Below the pieces are notes generated by a model. That model searched no databases. It had not been told where the DNA came from and worked only from the letters and a program-made list of their open reading frames with translations. Below, in pieces: positions 1-12,982 of a stretch of 64,000 bases of DNA; the first letter of the stretch is position 1; each line of letters starts with the position of its first letter. This DNA comes from Liolophura sinensis (taxonomy: Eukaryota; Mollusca; Polyplacophora; Chitonida; Chitonidae), in the NCBI RefSeq assembly GCF_032854445.1, contig NC_088302.1, positions 56,710,237 through 56,774,236 of the forward strand, in the 5' to 3' direction. Both the position numbers and the translations under genes were made by a program.

Positions 1-3000
1 TCGGCCAAACTGGTCCCAAGTACCTTGCTCTGCCTGTGGGTCACAAGCTCCAGCTCTCTGAATGTGAAAACACTAAAACCCAGAATCCAAGAAATTTCTG
101 GAAAATGACCTCTTACTTTAGTTTAAACAAATCATCCTGGGAACAATATAGTATGGCTATGTCACAATACACAGCCAATATAAATAACTTCATACCACAA
201 AGTAAGACAATTTACAAATTACACTTTGTACATGTAATTTAATTAGACACATTAAAAAATATGTCTAAATAAATTACATCAGAGAACTTCTGTCATATCC
301 TTTGTAAGAAATTCTTTCCCTTTGTCCTCTTACTAACACAATAATATCAAGCATCTAAGACTTAGTTTGAAATAATTTAGGAATGAGTGCTATTTCCACC
401 TGAGTAGAAATGTTAATATGTGTGATGAGAGAGTTGGCAGGAATGTGTGATGTGCTCAGCCAAGACAATGTGCTTGCATGTACATCCATATGTAGAGTGT
501 GTAGAGTGTGCAGATCCTTCAGAGGTACCCCTTTCATGTTAGCATCCATTCCAACAGCCCCAATTAAATCTCTGCCCTAGTGTCACAGTATTAATGAGGG
601 AATTAACCCACACACTCTTAACATAATCTTCTACCCTCCTCCCCCCCCCTCTCCCCCCCCCCCCCCCCCAAACCACCAAATTCACCGCTGGCAGCTTTCA
701 TACTGTTGGTTTATTCAAGTCTCCCCATAGGAAATACAAACAACAATATCGTTTTTTTTTTATCATTCACTTTAGTGGGATCAAGGCTTATTTGAGGGGG
801 GTATAAAGGGGGTGGGCTAGAGAGACGGGCATGTTTCACAGAGTTAGGAAGTTGAGTATTTCTGGTTGTTTGATCTGTCAAGCATAACGGAGACAGAGAG
901 AGACATGAGCCCACCCACATCATCAACAAGGCGGACAAATTCGCTCACACGAAACACTAGATAAAATCTAGGTCTATTTTAGGCTCTGATACAAGGAAGG
1001 GAATTCCTGTTATCGTAACTGACCAATATTCTGCCCATAATCAGGGGCTAGGCTCACCTCAAGAATATTTTACACACCTGAGTCATATAAGTGCAGTACT
1101 AAGATGCTCCAACTGTGGGATACCTGTCAGTTGAGATACTATACCTGGTGTGGATTCATACAGAGCTCAGCAGAGTGAGTACCCTGGAAATGTTCTAGAT
1201 TGCTAACCTAGACAACAGTATGTATTAGTGCAGCACTTACTTACACTTTAAACACCTGACTTACTGGCCACATTTCACCTCTTACATTTTTCTTCTTTTT
1301 TCTTTCATGTTTGTGTTTTCCATTCTGATTTATTAACTTGTCATTAGATTAATAAGATACATGTACCAAATCAGGTTAGAGCATGTGGTCAAGTGAGAAA
1401 CTATACAGACCTGTTCCAGAAAACACTGGAACATTAATCATACAAGGTAGGTGTAGCTTAATTGCTAATGTTACATGTTGTTAAATCTATATTTAATTTA
1501 AAATATATATATACTTATGTTTATATTAGCCTTTAATACTTGAACACTGTAGTTTATTTATCTCTTTCTCTTTTCATTTTCTTTTAGCTCAAAAATGTTT
1601 TTCTTACTATAACACTTACAATTGCATGTATCACTTATTTTTGCTGACTACTGTTGCAAAAAGGAAATACCAAAAAAATCAACAAAATCAATCAGCTCTC
1701 TTCTAAACTTTTAGTTTTTCATTCCAATAAAAATATCTGACCTCGCTAAGTTTACTGCCTTTACATGTGTTGCACACCTTCCAAATCCTTCAGCTGTTAA
1801 AAGACATTTCATTGAAGGATATTTAAAGCACTTATGGGCTGATTCACAATCTAAAACCTCCCTAATATTCCTGTTATTTGTATAAATATAAGAGGTTTTT
1901 GTTTTTATTTATGAATGTTTGTAAACACAAAACATTTTATCTTTGTATTGATCCCTGTTAAATGCCACAGTGTCACTGTCTTTGGGTGAACAAATCAACA
2001 ATAACACAAGTCAAATCTTTAATAGTCCTTTCACAGTAGATATGCCAACCAACACCATTTGTACAATGTAACGTAGTAGAAAAATGGTACCCTAGTAGAC
2101 AAAGAGCACTGCACTGGCTGCACCCCACCTACATGCACTCTATTGTCCACAGTACACATAAATTATCAGCATGACCTATATTCAACACCCTTCATTTCTT
2201 AAGCTATTCCTGTGATTTCAGGCACAATGACAAAATTCAAAGACAAGATCGTACTACACATACAGTAATTTGTAGGTGCCCTATTGATTCCAGCAGGCAG
2301 AAGGGGAGATAACTAAGCGGCCAGAAGCTAATTGATATGTTGGAAAGTTCAATCTATGCAATTATCCAGTAGGTATGCTGAACGCAGTGCTATGTGATAT
2401 GCCTGGTCCTTGTTCATTCACTTCAGACAGAGGTGGTTAGACGACGTAATATCCATTCTCTGCCCTCTTGCCGGGCATTTGCCACAGAAAACTTGTCTGG
2501 ACTTGTCCACAAAACCAAACAGCAGATTTGTCAAGCTGGCTACATCTAGGTTAAAAGATCCGGCTAATATAACTAGGGCCAGTGAGAGTTCATTCCACCT
2601 GTCTACAGGTGACAGCCCTAGGATGTCAGTGTCTCTTAGTATTCGGTGTGATCTGTGGAAGTCAAGGTGGGATTTTACCTAGGGAGCCAGACCCCTGTGA
2701 ACTGATGTTCCCAGCTACCCAACTGTCTGTACCAGAGAAGACAGGTATTGGGGGTAAATCTAGAACTTTCTCTTTTCTCCCTACTGTCACACCCCCTTAA
2801 GCATGATAGGCTTAGTTAGCCCTCTCCACAATGTGTAATCTTCCAACCAGTAGATATACCTGTACTGTACATATCTATAGGACAGTACTGTATGTACAGT
2901 TGGCATGTCGAAATTTAAAAGCCCCTCTCCCCTCCCCCCCCCCCTTTGGCACGGTGCCCAGCTTGAGGTCAAGAGTAATAGGTTGTATATCTGAACTTCA

Positions 3001-6000
3001 TTGCACCTTGATCCAGCCCTCACTCTCCACCATTCCACCTGGAAGGGACTTTACCTGCAAACCCACTCTGCCTCTACATCCACATGTACCCTACACCTAA
3101 AGTTGTCTTATTCCTCCACCCACACTCCTCACCTGTACCGCATTCCTATCCAACCTGACCCACATCAATCAGCTGAAAATAGCCATGACTTGCCAACGAT
3201 AGCTTTCACTTTCATCATGTGATGAAATTGGTGCTATCCATTCACACATTCAGACCCAGGTTGAAGCTGACACGTGTGAGTATTAGACTGCTGATGAAAT
3301 TCATGGGATAAGATAAAGGTCATCTGAAAATAATACAGTTCAACCAATGGGCAGCCAGATAATCTTTATGGTCAGTCCACATGTTAAATGGGTCTAAACC
3401 TGCCGTCAAAGTCTGTATATAAACAGCTGATCTTTGTACAGGATTACTTTATCCTGGACAACTTCTCTGGATATACCGAGTTCCAACCAAAGGTACAGAA
3501 CTGAACGAAACTATCCCATATTTATCTTCCATTGAATGTTCCTATTTATTTAGTTCTTCAGTTCATACTTACTGTAATTATATATGATCATAACAAGTGA
3601 AACATGTGTACTTGACATGTACATAGAGAACTTTTCACACACATGTATGGGTGTATGCGTCTGTAGTGACTTACTAACTAAAATATATATTTATTGCAAA
3701 ATCCATTTAGTTGAAATACATTAGACTTGCTAATGATGATCAGCTAACAACACAACCCCACTGTATGAAGTATTTTCCTCTACAACATCAAAGATCACAA
3801 ACAGAACTGAAAGATTTCCCGCTAAGCATGAGAAAGTTTCTGTGTACAGGTACATATGCAGGTAAACCTGTTGATGATGCAGTGTTTTGATTTCATCACT
3901 TAGGGATGGCAGAGAATCCCAGGTAACACAATGACAAGTGTTATCCTGATCTCTTCCAGTGTGAACGTCATGCTGAGTTAGAGTAGTGATTAATGATGTA
4001 ACTATTTGGGTTAGTTCTAACAACAACATCTCTGCATACACACACTTATATAAGATAGTTATACATGTGGTCTTAATCCAGCTATTGGCATCAGGTGAAA
4101 TAGTACCATAGCCACACCATGCTAATCAGACCCCAGTGCACCAACCTGCCCCAGTGTTGCATACACTAGTTTAGCACACCTGGATGATATGTGACAGTGT
4201 TTAATCTGGGAAAAGCATTGGAGTGAAGTGTCACATGATAAACTGTAGCGTAGACTCTGTACATATGAGACACCCTGAGGACTACAGCCTTAACCTTGCA
4301 GGTATCAACACTTGCTCAATGGAAACCTTTGACAGATTATCATTATATGATACACCTTACAAACAAAATATGTAAATGTGTCCAAAACTGATTTTCAGCT
4401 CTTGCAACTTATGGAAAAGAACAGCTGCTCTCACAAATCTGTGTGTACTTGTTCAATTCTCAGTCCCAATATTCACCAGTTTTCCGCACTTGCTTTTAGC
4501 ATATGCACATGCTCTTGCATTATATGCAAAAGATCTCTTTGGTCATGTCCTTGTGGAACTCAACACCTAAACAAGAAGGTCTGAGTTACCAAGGGGGAAG
4601 TACTGTACATTGTGAAATTCTACCTCCGCTTACACTGCTCATTTAGAACCCTACCCAACAGGCTTGTCAATACAAACAGGCATTTTCAAACCTGGTGCTC
4701 TACCAAATCTTCCACAACGTAACCTTGTCAATTCCATTGTGATGGCTAGAAAAGCATGGACATTACTACCCAGAACTGTAGTATGAAAACTACTGTCCTT
4801 TATAACCTGGAACAAAATACAGAGCTTACTGAACATGACACAGACTTCAAACATGTCATCTATAATATTAACGGAATGGTCACAATGGTTACCACTTCAC
4901 AAAACACAATGGCATATAAAATAAGGGCATTTGCTGTCAGAGGAATCGGGAGCGTTAAAATTGGACAAGAAGGAAGTGTGTGTTCTGATCATCCTGCAGG
5001 GAGCTTTTTCATTGTACATCAGTTCAGTGCAGAGATGTTACTTTAAGCACTTAAACACATGGACGTACTCTGCTGGAATGGTGCACTTGGGCAGATTGCA
5101 GACATGCTGTATCCGGAGATAGCATCAAGCTTCGGAAGATCTGAAAGCTCCCAAGTTTTAACTCTAGCACCTGTCAGATATGCGAGTGCATTACTGGTGC
5201 CGTCAGAAAACAAAAGGGTTACAACTTCTTGCAGTCAACTGTAGACCCTAAAAGTGCACTGGGTTCAGAATCCCTGGTCTCTACAGATCCTAGTGAATTA
5301 GGCAGGATCTTGTCCCTTTTTGTGTGCTGTGCGGAATTTTGTGACCCAGACGGAGGCTGACCAGCCTTATGCTTACCAGGTATAAAGGTTGGGGTGGCAA
5401 TGAGCCCACTTGAGTACAGGTAGATATTATCCCCCTGTAAACAAAGACTAAAGCCCAACTGAACATAGGCAGGTCATGCAGATAGTCAGCCTATTCCTAG
5501 TCAGCTTGAGCAGAGTGTACGATCCAACCATGGCAAATCAAGGGTAACTTATCACACTCCAAACACCCTCCTTTCAGGCTTGCTAAAAAAACTGCAACTG
5601 TCATAGCTATGCATGCAAGTGTCTATGAAGTAAATGCAGAAAAGATAATACAGAAATTGGTGACAGGCAATCAGTCCAGTGTCACTGGACAGCAGACAGA
5701 AACAGAAATCCATCCTACAAACACTGCAACATTCCGCTTTCCACAACAGAAAGTATTGCTCAATACTTCCTTTAGTCTTAGTGATATCTACATTCCATTA
5801 TGTCATTAACCAATTTACTAATTAAATGATTAGAGAAAAGCATCACACAATGAAAAAATATTCAACAGGGTATGATGTACACATCTGATTTTCAAGAAAT
5901 AACACTTTTGTAACACATTTCCCCTGACTTTGTCTCTGAATGTGAATCATAAATTAGAAGTACAGGTCAACTCTTTAAGCCTCCTTCACTTCATAATCTA

Positions 6001-6257
6001 TGCTGTGTAAACAGCCAAGGTGTAGCAGTGTTTATATGTTTGGAAGGAAATGAAGAGCTAATAGCTGGTGACTTGGTCGATTTCCTTAGCCTTGTTTACA
6101 CGCTATTTCTGGGTATTTAGCATGGCTCAGCAAACAAAACTCTGTGTGTAGGGGTCTTTTCCACACACTGACTGACCAAATACACTTTCAAATGTCCACT
6201 CGGCTTGAGTATTACATTGTACAGTTCTGCTAATGGCTAGTAAATAACCCCTTCACT
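1..6257. other. MICU3-like gene, putative intronic sequence
   Basis: This lies downstream of MICU exon 2 on the minus strand, so it is probably intron, though an exon of another gene cannot be excluded. It was read for splice-flanked frames resembling the MICU EF-hand region on the minus strand and none was found. It contains a run of 17 C at 653-669. CpG is nearly absent: one in the first 600 bases by hand count. ACATGTA-type words recur. The short open frames have no coding character that can be recognised. Confidence 0.5.
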
Positions 6258-6730
6258 TAACACCACATGTATCACATTTCACACCATACATGTACTACCT
6301 TTCACACCACATGTACCACATTTCACACCACACGTACCATATGTCACACCACACGTATCACATTTCACACCATACATGTACTACCTTTCACACCACATGT
6401 AAACCATTTCACACCACATGTACCATATTTCACACCACACGTATCACATTTCACACCATACATGTACCACATTTCACACCACATGTATCACATTTCACAC
6501 CACATGTACCACCTTTCACACCACACGTATCACATTTCACACCTTACATGTACCACCTTTCACACCACATTTCACAACACACGTATCACATTTCACACCA
6601 TACATGTACCACCTTTCACACCACATGTACCACATTTCACACCATACAGGTACCACATTTCACACCATACATATACCACATGTCACACCACTCATGTACC
6701 ACATTTCACACATGCATGTACCAGATTTCT
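6258..6730. repeat. 21-bp degenerate minisatellite
   Basis: About 22 imperfect copies of a unit near 21 bp built from ACCACATTTCAC and ACCACATGT, with insertions of 1-2 bases between copies (CCATACATGTAC variants). Three forward frames are open across it only because the unit is close to a multiple of three and lacks stops; the peptides are His/Thr repeats and are not taken as genes. It sits inside the presumed MICU intron. Confidence 0.9.
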
Positions 6731-8995
6731 ACTTTAGGTCCTGAATCACAGCAGTTTTATAACAGATTTTCATGAATTGTTGACTTTTTGCAAGTGTTAA
6801 ACTGCACCAATACAAGGCATGATAGCTTTGGTCTTGTTGTACTTTGTTAAGTTCAACTAAGTTTATCACATCATGTACAGATCTGAGATCTTAAAACGGC
6901 TGAAACATTTCATCAGTTTGCCCTAATTACAAAAAAATTAGATGTTTCAACTTCACCAATGAATATATGCTCTTTCCTGAGAGAAGGATAAGTTTTCTCT
7001 TTTCTGAGAGAATGATATGTTCATTTTTTTTTACTTAGGTTTCTTTTGATGTGAAAGTGAACTAAGGGGTTAAGGGGGGGGGTCAGTTTGGCTCACCTCA
7101 ATTACTCCTTATTTTTTTTTACAGTGTGTTAAGGCTATCTACTCATTCGAAAATGTACTTTGGCAACAGTATTGAAAATGTACTGTGTAGCTGAGGACAA
7201 CATGCACGTACATGTATAATCATAGACAAAATGTAACCAAAATAACATCTCAATTTCTACATTGTCATATTCCAACTGCAATTTCAAAGTGTCATTCTCA
7301 ACAGGCCGAGGGACACATGCACTTAGAATAAATCCATTTTTAGGGTGACATGAACAAATAAAGAATAATGTTAACTGTGATTACTCTTTGAATACCCTCT
7401 CGCTAATATGGGCTAAGGACAATTTTGAAAATTATAAAATAAAAAGATTGTCAGACTGTGATGATCCTTCTTTAGAAGCATGCTTTCATAAGTGACAATA
7501 ATCAAGATGTACATGTATGTTGATTTAAAGTAGCAGCTAAAATTTGTAAATTAAAGTTTTGTCAGATGTGTTGTATTTTTCAAATCCAGGTATACAGGTT
7601 CAGATAGCTACATATAGAACTGTTATTAGCAGGTTTACCAGGCATGCATATCATTATGCCAGGCAGGTCATACACAGTGATGATAAACATGCACATGTAT
7701 TTGTCCTGGGCTGCATGCATGTACCCTGTGAGCCAGCTGATTTCCAATCTGTCCCCACATCACATGGCCTGCCATGGTAAGAACTGAACCACATTTAGTA
7801 GGTTACCAATCATTTCAAAAGATTAATGGCTATTTAAGGCATCTATACTCAACAAAGCATTAACAACCGCCCTCTAATCATAGATATTCACACCATCATA
7901 GGTGAAATAATTTGTACAACTGTAAATACTTTTCAAGATGTAGATGTCCTTCAAAATTTCTGCACCAACATGCCATCAACAGCAATTTTTGTCCACATAA
8001 ACAGCTTGGCATACAGATAAACAATTAAAGGCTAGATACAAGTACATGTAAAATGACCTCACATATAGTTGACACTCTTACCACGTGAACTAGCAATCAT
8101 ATTGTTCATATCCAAATGAAATAGCATTTTGTTCTTACCATCTCAACAACCCCCTACCTCTTCTCCCCCACGCAGAGATTCACAGAATCTGTCAAACATT
8201 TGGACCCTAAAATACTAAATTTCAAAAAATATATTTCTGCCCAAAAATTTCACACCAGATAGGACACATTTCTATCGTAGAAGGGATGTTTATTTGTTTT
8301 TACTTGCACAAACTGAATTGTGTCTTCATGAACATGTACAAATAACAACAAGATTGCAATCATATCGTAACCACATTTTAATTTTGATTTTCACTTTTAT
8401 GGAAATTATGGCAGAAAGTTGCAAGTTGCTGATTAAATATAACACACATGTACATGAAAGAAAAGGTAAACTATGCGCACAGGCAATGAATGCTACCGAT
8501 CAAATATTAACATGATTATACATGTGCAATGTAATGCCCTACCCCGTGGTATAATACAGCGTGAGCCCAGCAAACGGAGCACTGAGACATGTATGTCATT
8601 GAGAGATGTCCATGTGGGTCAGATGGTTTATGAGCTCAAATTTGTATAAATCTGACTACCTGTAACATACATGTACCTGTGCAGGTAAATAATTCACACA
8701 GGTAATACAAGCGCATACCAGGCTGATCTGAACAGTTACACAGTTATTCACTTTCATCAGCCCAGATTGTGAGGGGGTGGACCCGGACCTCTACATACAC
8801 AGGTACACATGTAAAACACACCACCTCTTATTTTCAACCTTCATACATGTACAGACCTTTTATGATACTGATAAGCCTGTAGGAATATCATTTGTGTATC
8901 AATATTTATCCACATGCTTTAAAAACCTGATAAAACATTTGGAGAACTTTTTTTTGTTCACATTTACGTGTATCCTTTACCTGTTTCTGCCAAGT
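6731..8995. other. Presumed MICU intron, no gene seen
   Basis: AT-rich, CpG-poor sequence between two minisatellites. Several candidate minus-strand donors (CTTAC on the plus strand near 8087 and 8137) were followed; the frames behind them either stop at once or do not resemble the MICU family. Nothing else is supported. Confidence 0.45.
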
Positions 8996-9887
8996 CATAC
9001 ATGTACTGTAGTGCAGGTGATGAAACAATGGTAGACATACATGTACTGTAGTGCAGGTGATGAAACAATGGTAGACATACATGTACTGTAGTGCAGGTGA
9101 TGAAACAATGGTAGACATACATGTACTGTAGTGCAGGTGATGAAACAATGGCAGTCATACATGTACTGTGGTGCAGGTGATGAAACAATGGCAGTCATAC
9201 ATGTACTGTAGTGCAGGTGATGAAACAATGGTAGACATACATGTACTGTAGTGCAGGTGATGAAACAATGGTAGACATACATGTACTGTAGTGCAGGTGA
9301 TGAAACAATGGTAGACATACATGTACTGTAGTGCAGGTGATGAAACAATGGCAGTTATACATGTACTGTAGTGCAGGTGATGAAACAATGGTAGTCATAC
9401 ATGTACTGTAGTGCAGGTGATGAAACAATGGTAGTCATACATGTACTGTAGTGCAGGTGAGGAAAAAATGGTAGTCATACATGTACTGTAGTGCAGGTGA
9501 GGAAACAATGGTAGACATACATGTACTGTAGTGCAGGTGAGGAAACAATGGTAGTCATACATGTACTGTAGTGCAGGTGATGAAACAATGGTAGTCATAC
9601 ATGTACTGTAGTGCAGGTGATGAAACAATGGCAGTCATACATGTACTGTAGTGCAGGTGATGAAACAATGGTAGACATACATGTACTGTAGTGCAAGTGA
9701 GGAAACAATGGCAGTCATACATGTACTGTAGTGCAGGTGATGAAATAATGGCAGTCATACATGTACTGTAGTGCAGGTGATGAAACAATGGCAGTCATAC
9801 ATGTACTGTAGTGCAGGTGATGAAACAATGGCAGTCATACATGTACTGTAGTGCAGGTGATGAAACAATGGCAGTCAAACATGTACT
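8996..9887. repeat. 40-bp minisatellite, 22 regular copies
   Basis: Twenty-two consecutive 40-bp units without a single length change, from 8996 to 9875, then a decayed half unit. Copies differ at a few sites, mainly GTAGA/GTAGT/GCAGT near the unit end and TGAAAC/GGAAAC. Each unit carries ACATGTAC, an E-box CAGGTG (one copy CAAGTG) and, in nearly all copies, AACAATGG. Minus-strand open frames repeating through it are products of the array, since 40 is not a multiple of three and they end within about two to three units. Confidence 0.97.
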
Positions 9888-11430
9888 TGTACATTCATTG
9901 GGAACAACTTATAAAACTCTATACACACACGTACATTATGATAATATGTGAAGTTTTTGCAGAGTTTCCTGAAGCTTGACAATAATCTTACGCTCATCAT
10001 TGATATTAAAACAGAATGGCATGTTTCTCATAACCAACAGACGACATTTACAAGATAAATCACTACTATAATCTAAAGATAATCTAAATCACTATTATAC
10101 TCAAATCTAATAATCACTATGGTTAGGATAAGCGTTAAATTACGTACATATAGTATTAAATACCACTGTAATTCCAACAACTGCCATTTCCATGAAAGCC
10201 ATGACAAATTTGTGTTACAATGATGTGAGTCATGTCATCCATGCATGTGAAATCTAATGATAGCTTATAATTGTTAACATCTGTGGTAATTTCCTCTATG
10301 TGCTAGTTGCCCTTGAACATCAAATGAAAGAACGAGGATAATCATTTTGTAGTTTACTTGGCCCAGTATACTTAGGCATATTCTACGAACTGCATTTCAT
10401 GTTAACTGATAAATGACCAGAAACCACAATGCTTGTCAATCTAACTAACAGTGCTTCATCTTAAGAACACGTAAAAAAAAATGTCAACTGTAAATATTCC
10501 AGCTTTACTTCATGTAAGTTTACATACTGCACATTTTACCAAGTTGATTCCCACTGTAACAGAGTTCAGTCCAGTAGGAGTTTGTGTCTTTACTTTGTGT
10601 CTAGTCCATCCCTCCATTTTCTAACATCACAAAACAAAATGGGATGATAAATTACATGTAAATACTGCAGTCTTTCTTGACACATTTATGTGGGTGTTTA
10701 AATCTATTTCCTAAAAGTCTGAGAAATATGAGAGCATCATAGTTTAGTAACCCAGATATCAGTGCTGGCTTTGATTGCTGTATCCAGGTACAGTCCACTG
10801 AATGATATATAGCTGATCTGGGGCTGTTGCTGTTGACAGTCCTTTGTTAAACCTGATACAGAAGAATCCCCTGTGTAATGTACATGCACTTACGCACTTC
10901 ACCTGTCACATCCAGGGAACACGCATGTCTACAAATGTTTCCTACCCTCTACATAAAAAAAAAAATGTGAACCTGGTTGTTTCATGTGACCAGTGCAATT
11001 ACCATGGAATGTGAAATGCAATTAAGCCTTGTCATTTACAATGAAAACCACACGGCGTCACAGTAGCACTGTGGATCAAGAAAGAAATACATCCTTGGAC
11101 CTTGAAACTTTTCAACATTGCCAACAGACATATCTGTATGGCAATATATCAATTATCCATATGAGGGTTCTGGTCTACCCAGTGTACCATGTACAAGTAT
11201 AAGGCACTTCTGTGGGTGTCTGGATCTATTGGTGTTCATGAAGTTTTGATTATCCATGAACTACTTTCTCTGATGATGTTTTGCACCTTTCGCATTTCTG
11301 TTGGTGTTAAGTTTTTCCTTTCATAAGACTTCTATGAAATACATGTACCAGATTTCTGATGGTATTTATGACTAATTTGTTTTCATTATTAGCTGAAACA
11401 TCCCTGAAACCAATGAAGCATATCTGAAGT
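9888..11430. other. Presumed MICU intron 2, no gene seen
   Basis: AT-rich, CpG-poor sequence immediately downstream (minus-strand sense) of the splice-donor array. One possible donor near 10891 was tested, but all frames behind it stop. No MICU-family exon is visible. Confidence 0.5.
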
Positions 11431-11790
11431 AAAATCCCACCTAAGTTTGTGTGTCAGAGGTGTGTTACTTACGTCAAAATCCCACCTAAGTTTGTGTGTC
11501 AGAGGTGTGTTACTTACGTCAAAATCCCATCTAAGTTTGTGTGTCAGAGGTGTGTTACTTACGTCAAAATCCCATCTAAGTTTGTGTGTCAGAGGTGTGT
11601 TACTTACGTCAAAATCCCACCTAAGTTTGTGTGTCAGAGGTGTGTTACTTACGTCAAAATCCCACCTAAGTTTGTGTGTCAGAGGTGTGTTACTTACGTC
11701 AAAATCCCACCTAAGTTTGTGTGTCAGAGGTGTGTTACTTACGTCAAAATCCCATCTAAATTTGTGCGTCAGAGGTGTGTTACTTACGTC
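11431..11790 (-). repeat. 45-bp array duplicating a 5' splice site, 8 copies
   Basis: Exactly 8 x 45 bp (360 bp). On the minus strand every unit contains GAC/GTAAGTAACACACC, i.e. a strong 5' splice site. The unit nearest the exon (11746-11790) supplies the real donor of MICU exon 2; the other seven lie downstream in intron 2 at 45-bp steps. Units differ by only a few bases (CCCACC/CCCATC, and GCGTC and TAAAT variants in the exon-proximal copy), so the expansion looks recent. The frames open through it on both strands reflect the 15-codon period. Confidence 0.95.
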
Positions 11791-11929
11791 TTGGTATTTG
11801 TTCAGTGACTGACTCAAGAAAGTCCTGAGGTGTCATGAACACTGTGCCATCATACTCCACAGATGCAAACTGTTTGAAGCGCACCTCTCTGTATGTCGTC
11901 CTCTGTCGCTTTGGGCTAGATTCTTGGGT
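11788..11929 (-). CDS. MICU3: MICU3-like gene, exon 2 (partial gene)
   Basis: Encodes 47 residues plus one base of the next codon. The segment REVRFKQFASVEYDG followed by FMTPQDFLESV is the conserved stretch just before the first EF-hand of the MICU2/MICU3 proteins, with the FAS and MTP-DF signature closer to MICU3 than MICU2. Acceptor is TGTTTCAG/ACCCAAG, donor CAAGAC/GTAAGT. Exon 1 ends in phase 0 and this exon starts in phase 0, so the two join cleanly. MICU proteins sit in the mitochondrial intermembrane space and gate the calcium uniporter (MCU) through EF-hands, normally as dimers with MICU1. The EF-hand exons are not seen here. The donor is the first unit of a tandem array of donors. 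Assignment to MICU2 versus MICU3 needs a tree. Confidence 0.9.
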
Positions 11930-12935
11930 CTGAAACATTCCAAACATGCAACTTGGATAAAAGTGTGCCCTGAAAATCTTGCCATTATACTTCACTACCC
12001 AGTATCAATATCTACATGTGTCATTCTCAACAGGCCCTTTTTCTTACAAGATTGCAAATGGTGCGCTGCATGGCTTGTACAAGCACATGTATATAGGTAG
12101 ACTGACCACACAAGATGGCCCATATACCATTATCATGAGCAGGCAGACGGCTGTTACTAATCTTTCAATTACAAGAATGTAGTATTTACATGATACCATA
12201 GGTACAGGCTCTGAGTGTGGCCTACGAAACTGACTGTGTTTACTTATGAAAAGTTTTTCCAATGCATAAGGACTTTTTGTCAATAAGAACCTTACTGTGA
12301 TACGAGATACTTTTCTCACAATGTTATGCTTTTTTAATACAGGTGCAAACTTTGCAAGTATATATATATACCTGTTTTTTTTTTCGCTCGGTACCTTGCT
12401 ATGTTGTACTCACCTACGAGAATGTGTGCTTATTTGTGGACGGTGTTTAGATAATTGTGACAGAAGCAAAGCTTTTCCTGCTAGGGTGGCATTGAGAGCA
12501 ATATGGGAAGAACAGTGGGGGTAAATAGCTTTCTGCGTCCGCAATTATAAAATTTGGAGAAAATATGGCCATATGGTAAGCTGGTTGTCGTGAACAATAA
12601 CAGCACAAACAGTTTGAAGCCTACTTCCACTTTCTTACCACTTAAACTCCCTCCTATCTGGTGCATGCTGTTAAACAATAGAGAGTCTGAGGATATCAGG
12701 AACTGGAGCAAATTATAACACCCCTCCCATCCCAGGCATTGGGGAGGTGCAATTCTCATTGAAGTCATATGACAGACGGCCTAACAATCATCAACAAAAG
12801 CTGTCATCATATCAAACAGGACATGTGCTAGCCACATGTAGACCTTATAGTTATTTTCATATTCCCCAATCGCACTTTCCAAAGATTATAACAAAATGTC
12901 CTAAAATACATGAAGATTTTGTACCATTGTACATC

Positions 12936-12982
12936 GGTGGCCCTAGACTTGGCAAAGGCCGAAGTCTGAGAAACGGGCCACC
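12936..12982. repeat. Nested inverted repeat (hairpin-forming)
   Basis: Outer arms GGTGGCCC (12936-12943) and GGGCCACC (12975-12982) enclose inner arms AGACTT (12945-12950) and AAGTCT (12962-12967). The arms are perfect; the two right-hand arms are separated by seven bases. It lies in MICU intron 1 in a locally CpG-containing patch. It could be a hairpin in the pre-mRNA or a remnant of a small mobile element; no target duplication was recognised. Confidence 0.7.

Noticed and set aside
4651-4854. Minus-strand frame ending LTRLRCGRFGRAP as a reverse-transcriptase relic
   Set aside because: Loosely recalls the C-terminal region of some non-LTR elements, but too short and without the zinc-knuckle cysteines; not supportable.
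5377-5434. 58-bp minus-strand segment with good acceptor (TTTGTTTACAG) and donor (CTG/GTAAGC) as a MICU exon
   Set aside because: In the open frame it reads GDNIYLYSSGLIATPTFIPG, which does not match the MICU family after exon 2. Left as possible chance splice sites.
8996-9887. CRISPR-like look of the regular 40-bp units
   Set aside because: Units are contiguous with no unique spacers, and the DNA is animal; it is a minisatellite.
1-11430. Search for MICU EF-hand exons on the minus strand
   Set aside because: No splice-flanked frame resembling the conserved ISYTEYLFLL or DTDGN regions was found by eye; a profile search with MICU2/3 would decide whether any lie in the window.
11389-11817. 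142-residue minus-strand frame DVSNTPLTHKLRWDF repeats
   Set aside because: Array of 45 bp; the real exon uses a different frame and leaves at the donor at 11788.
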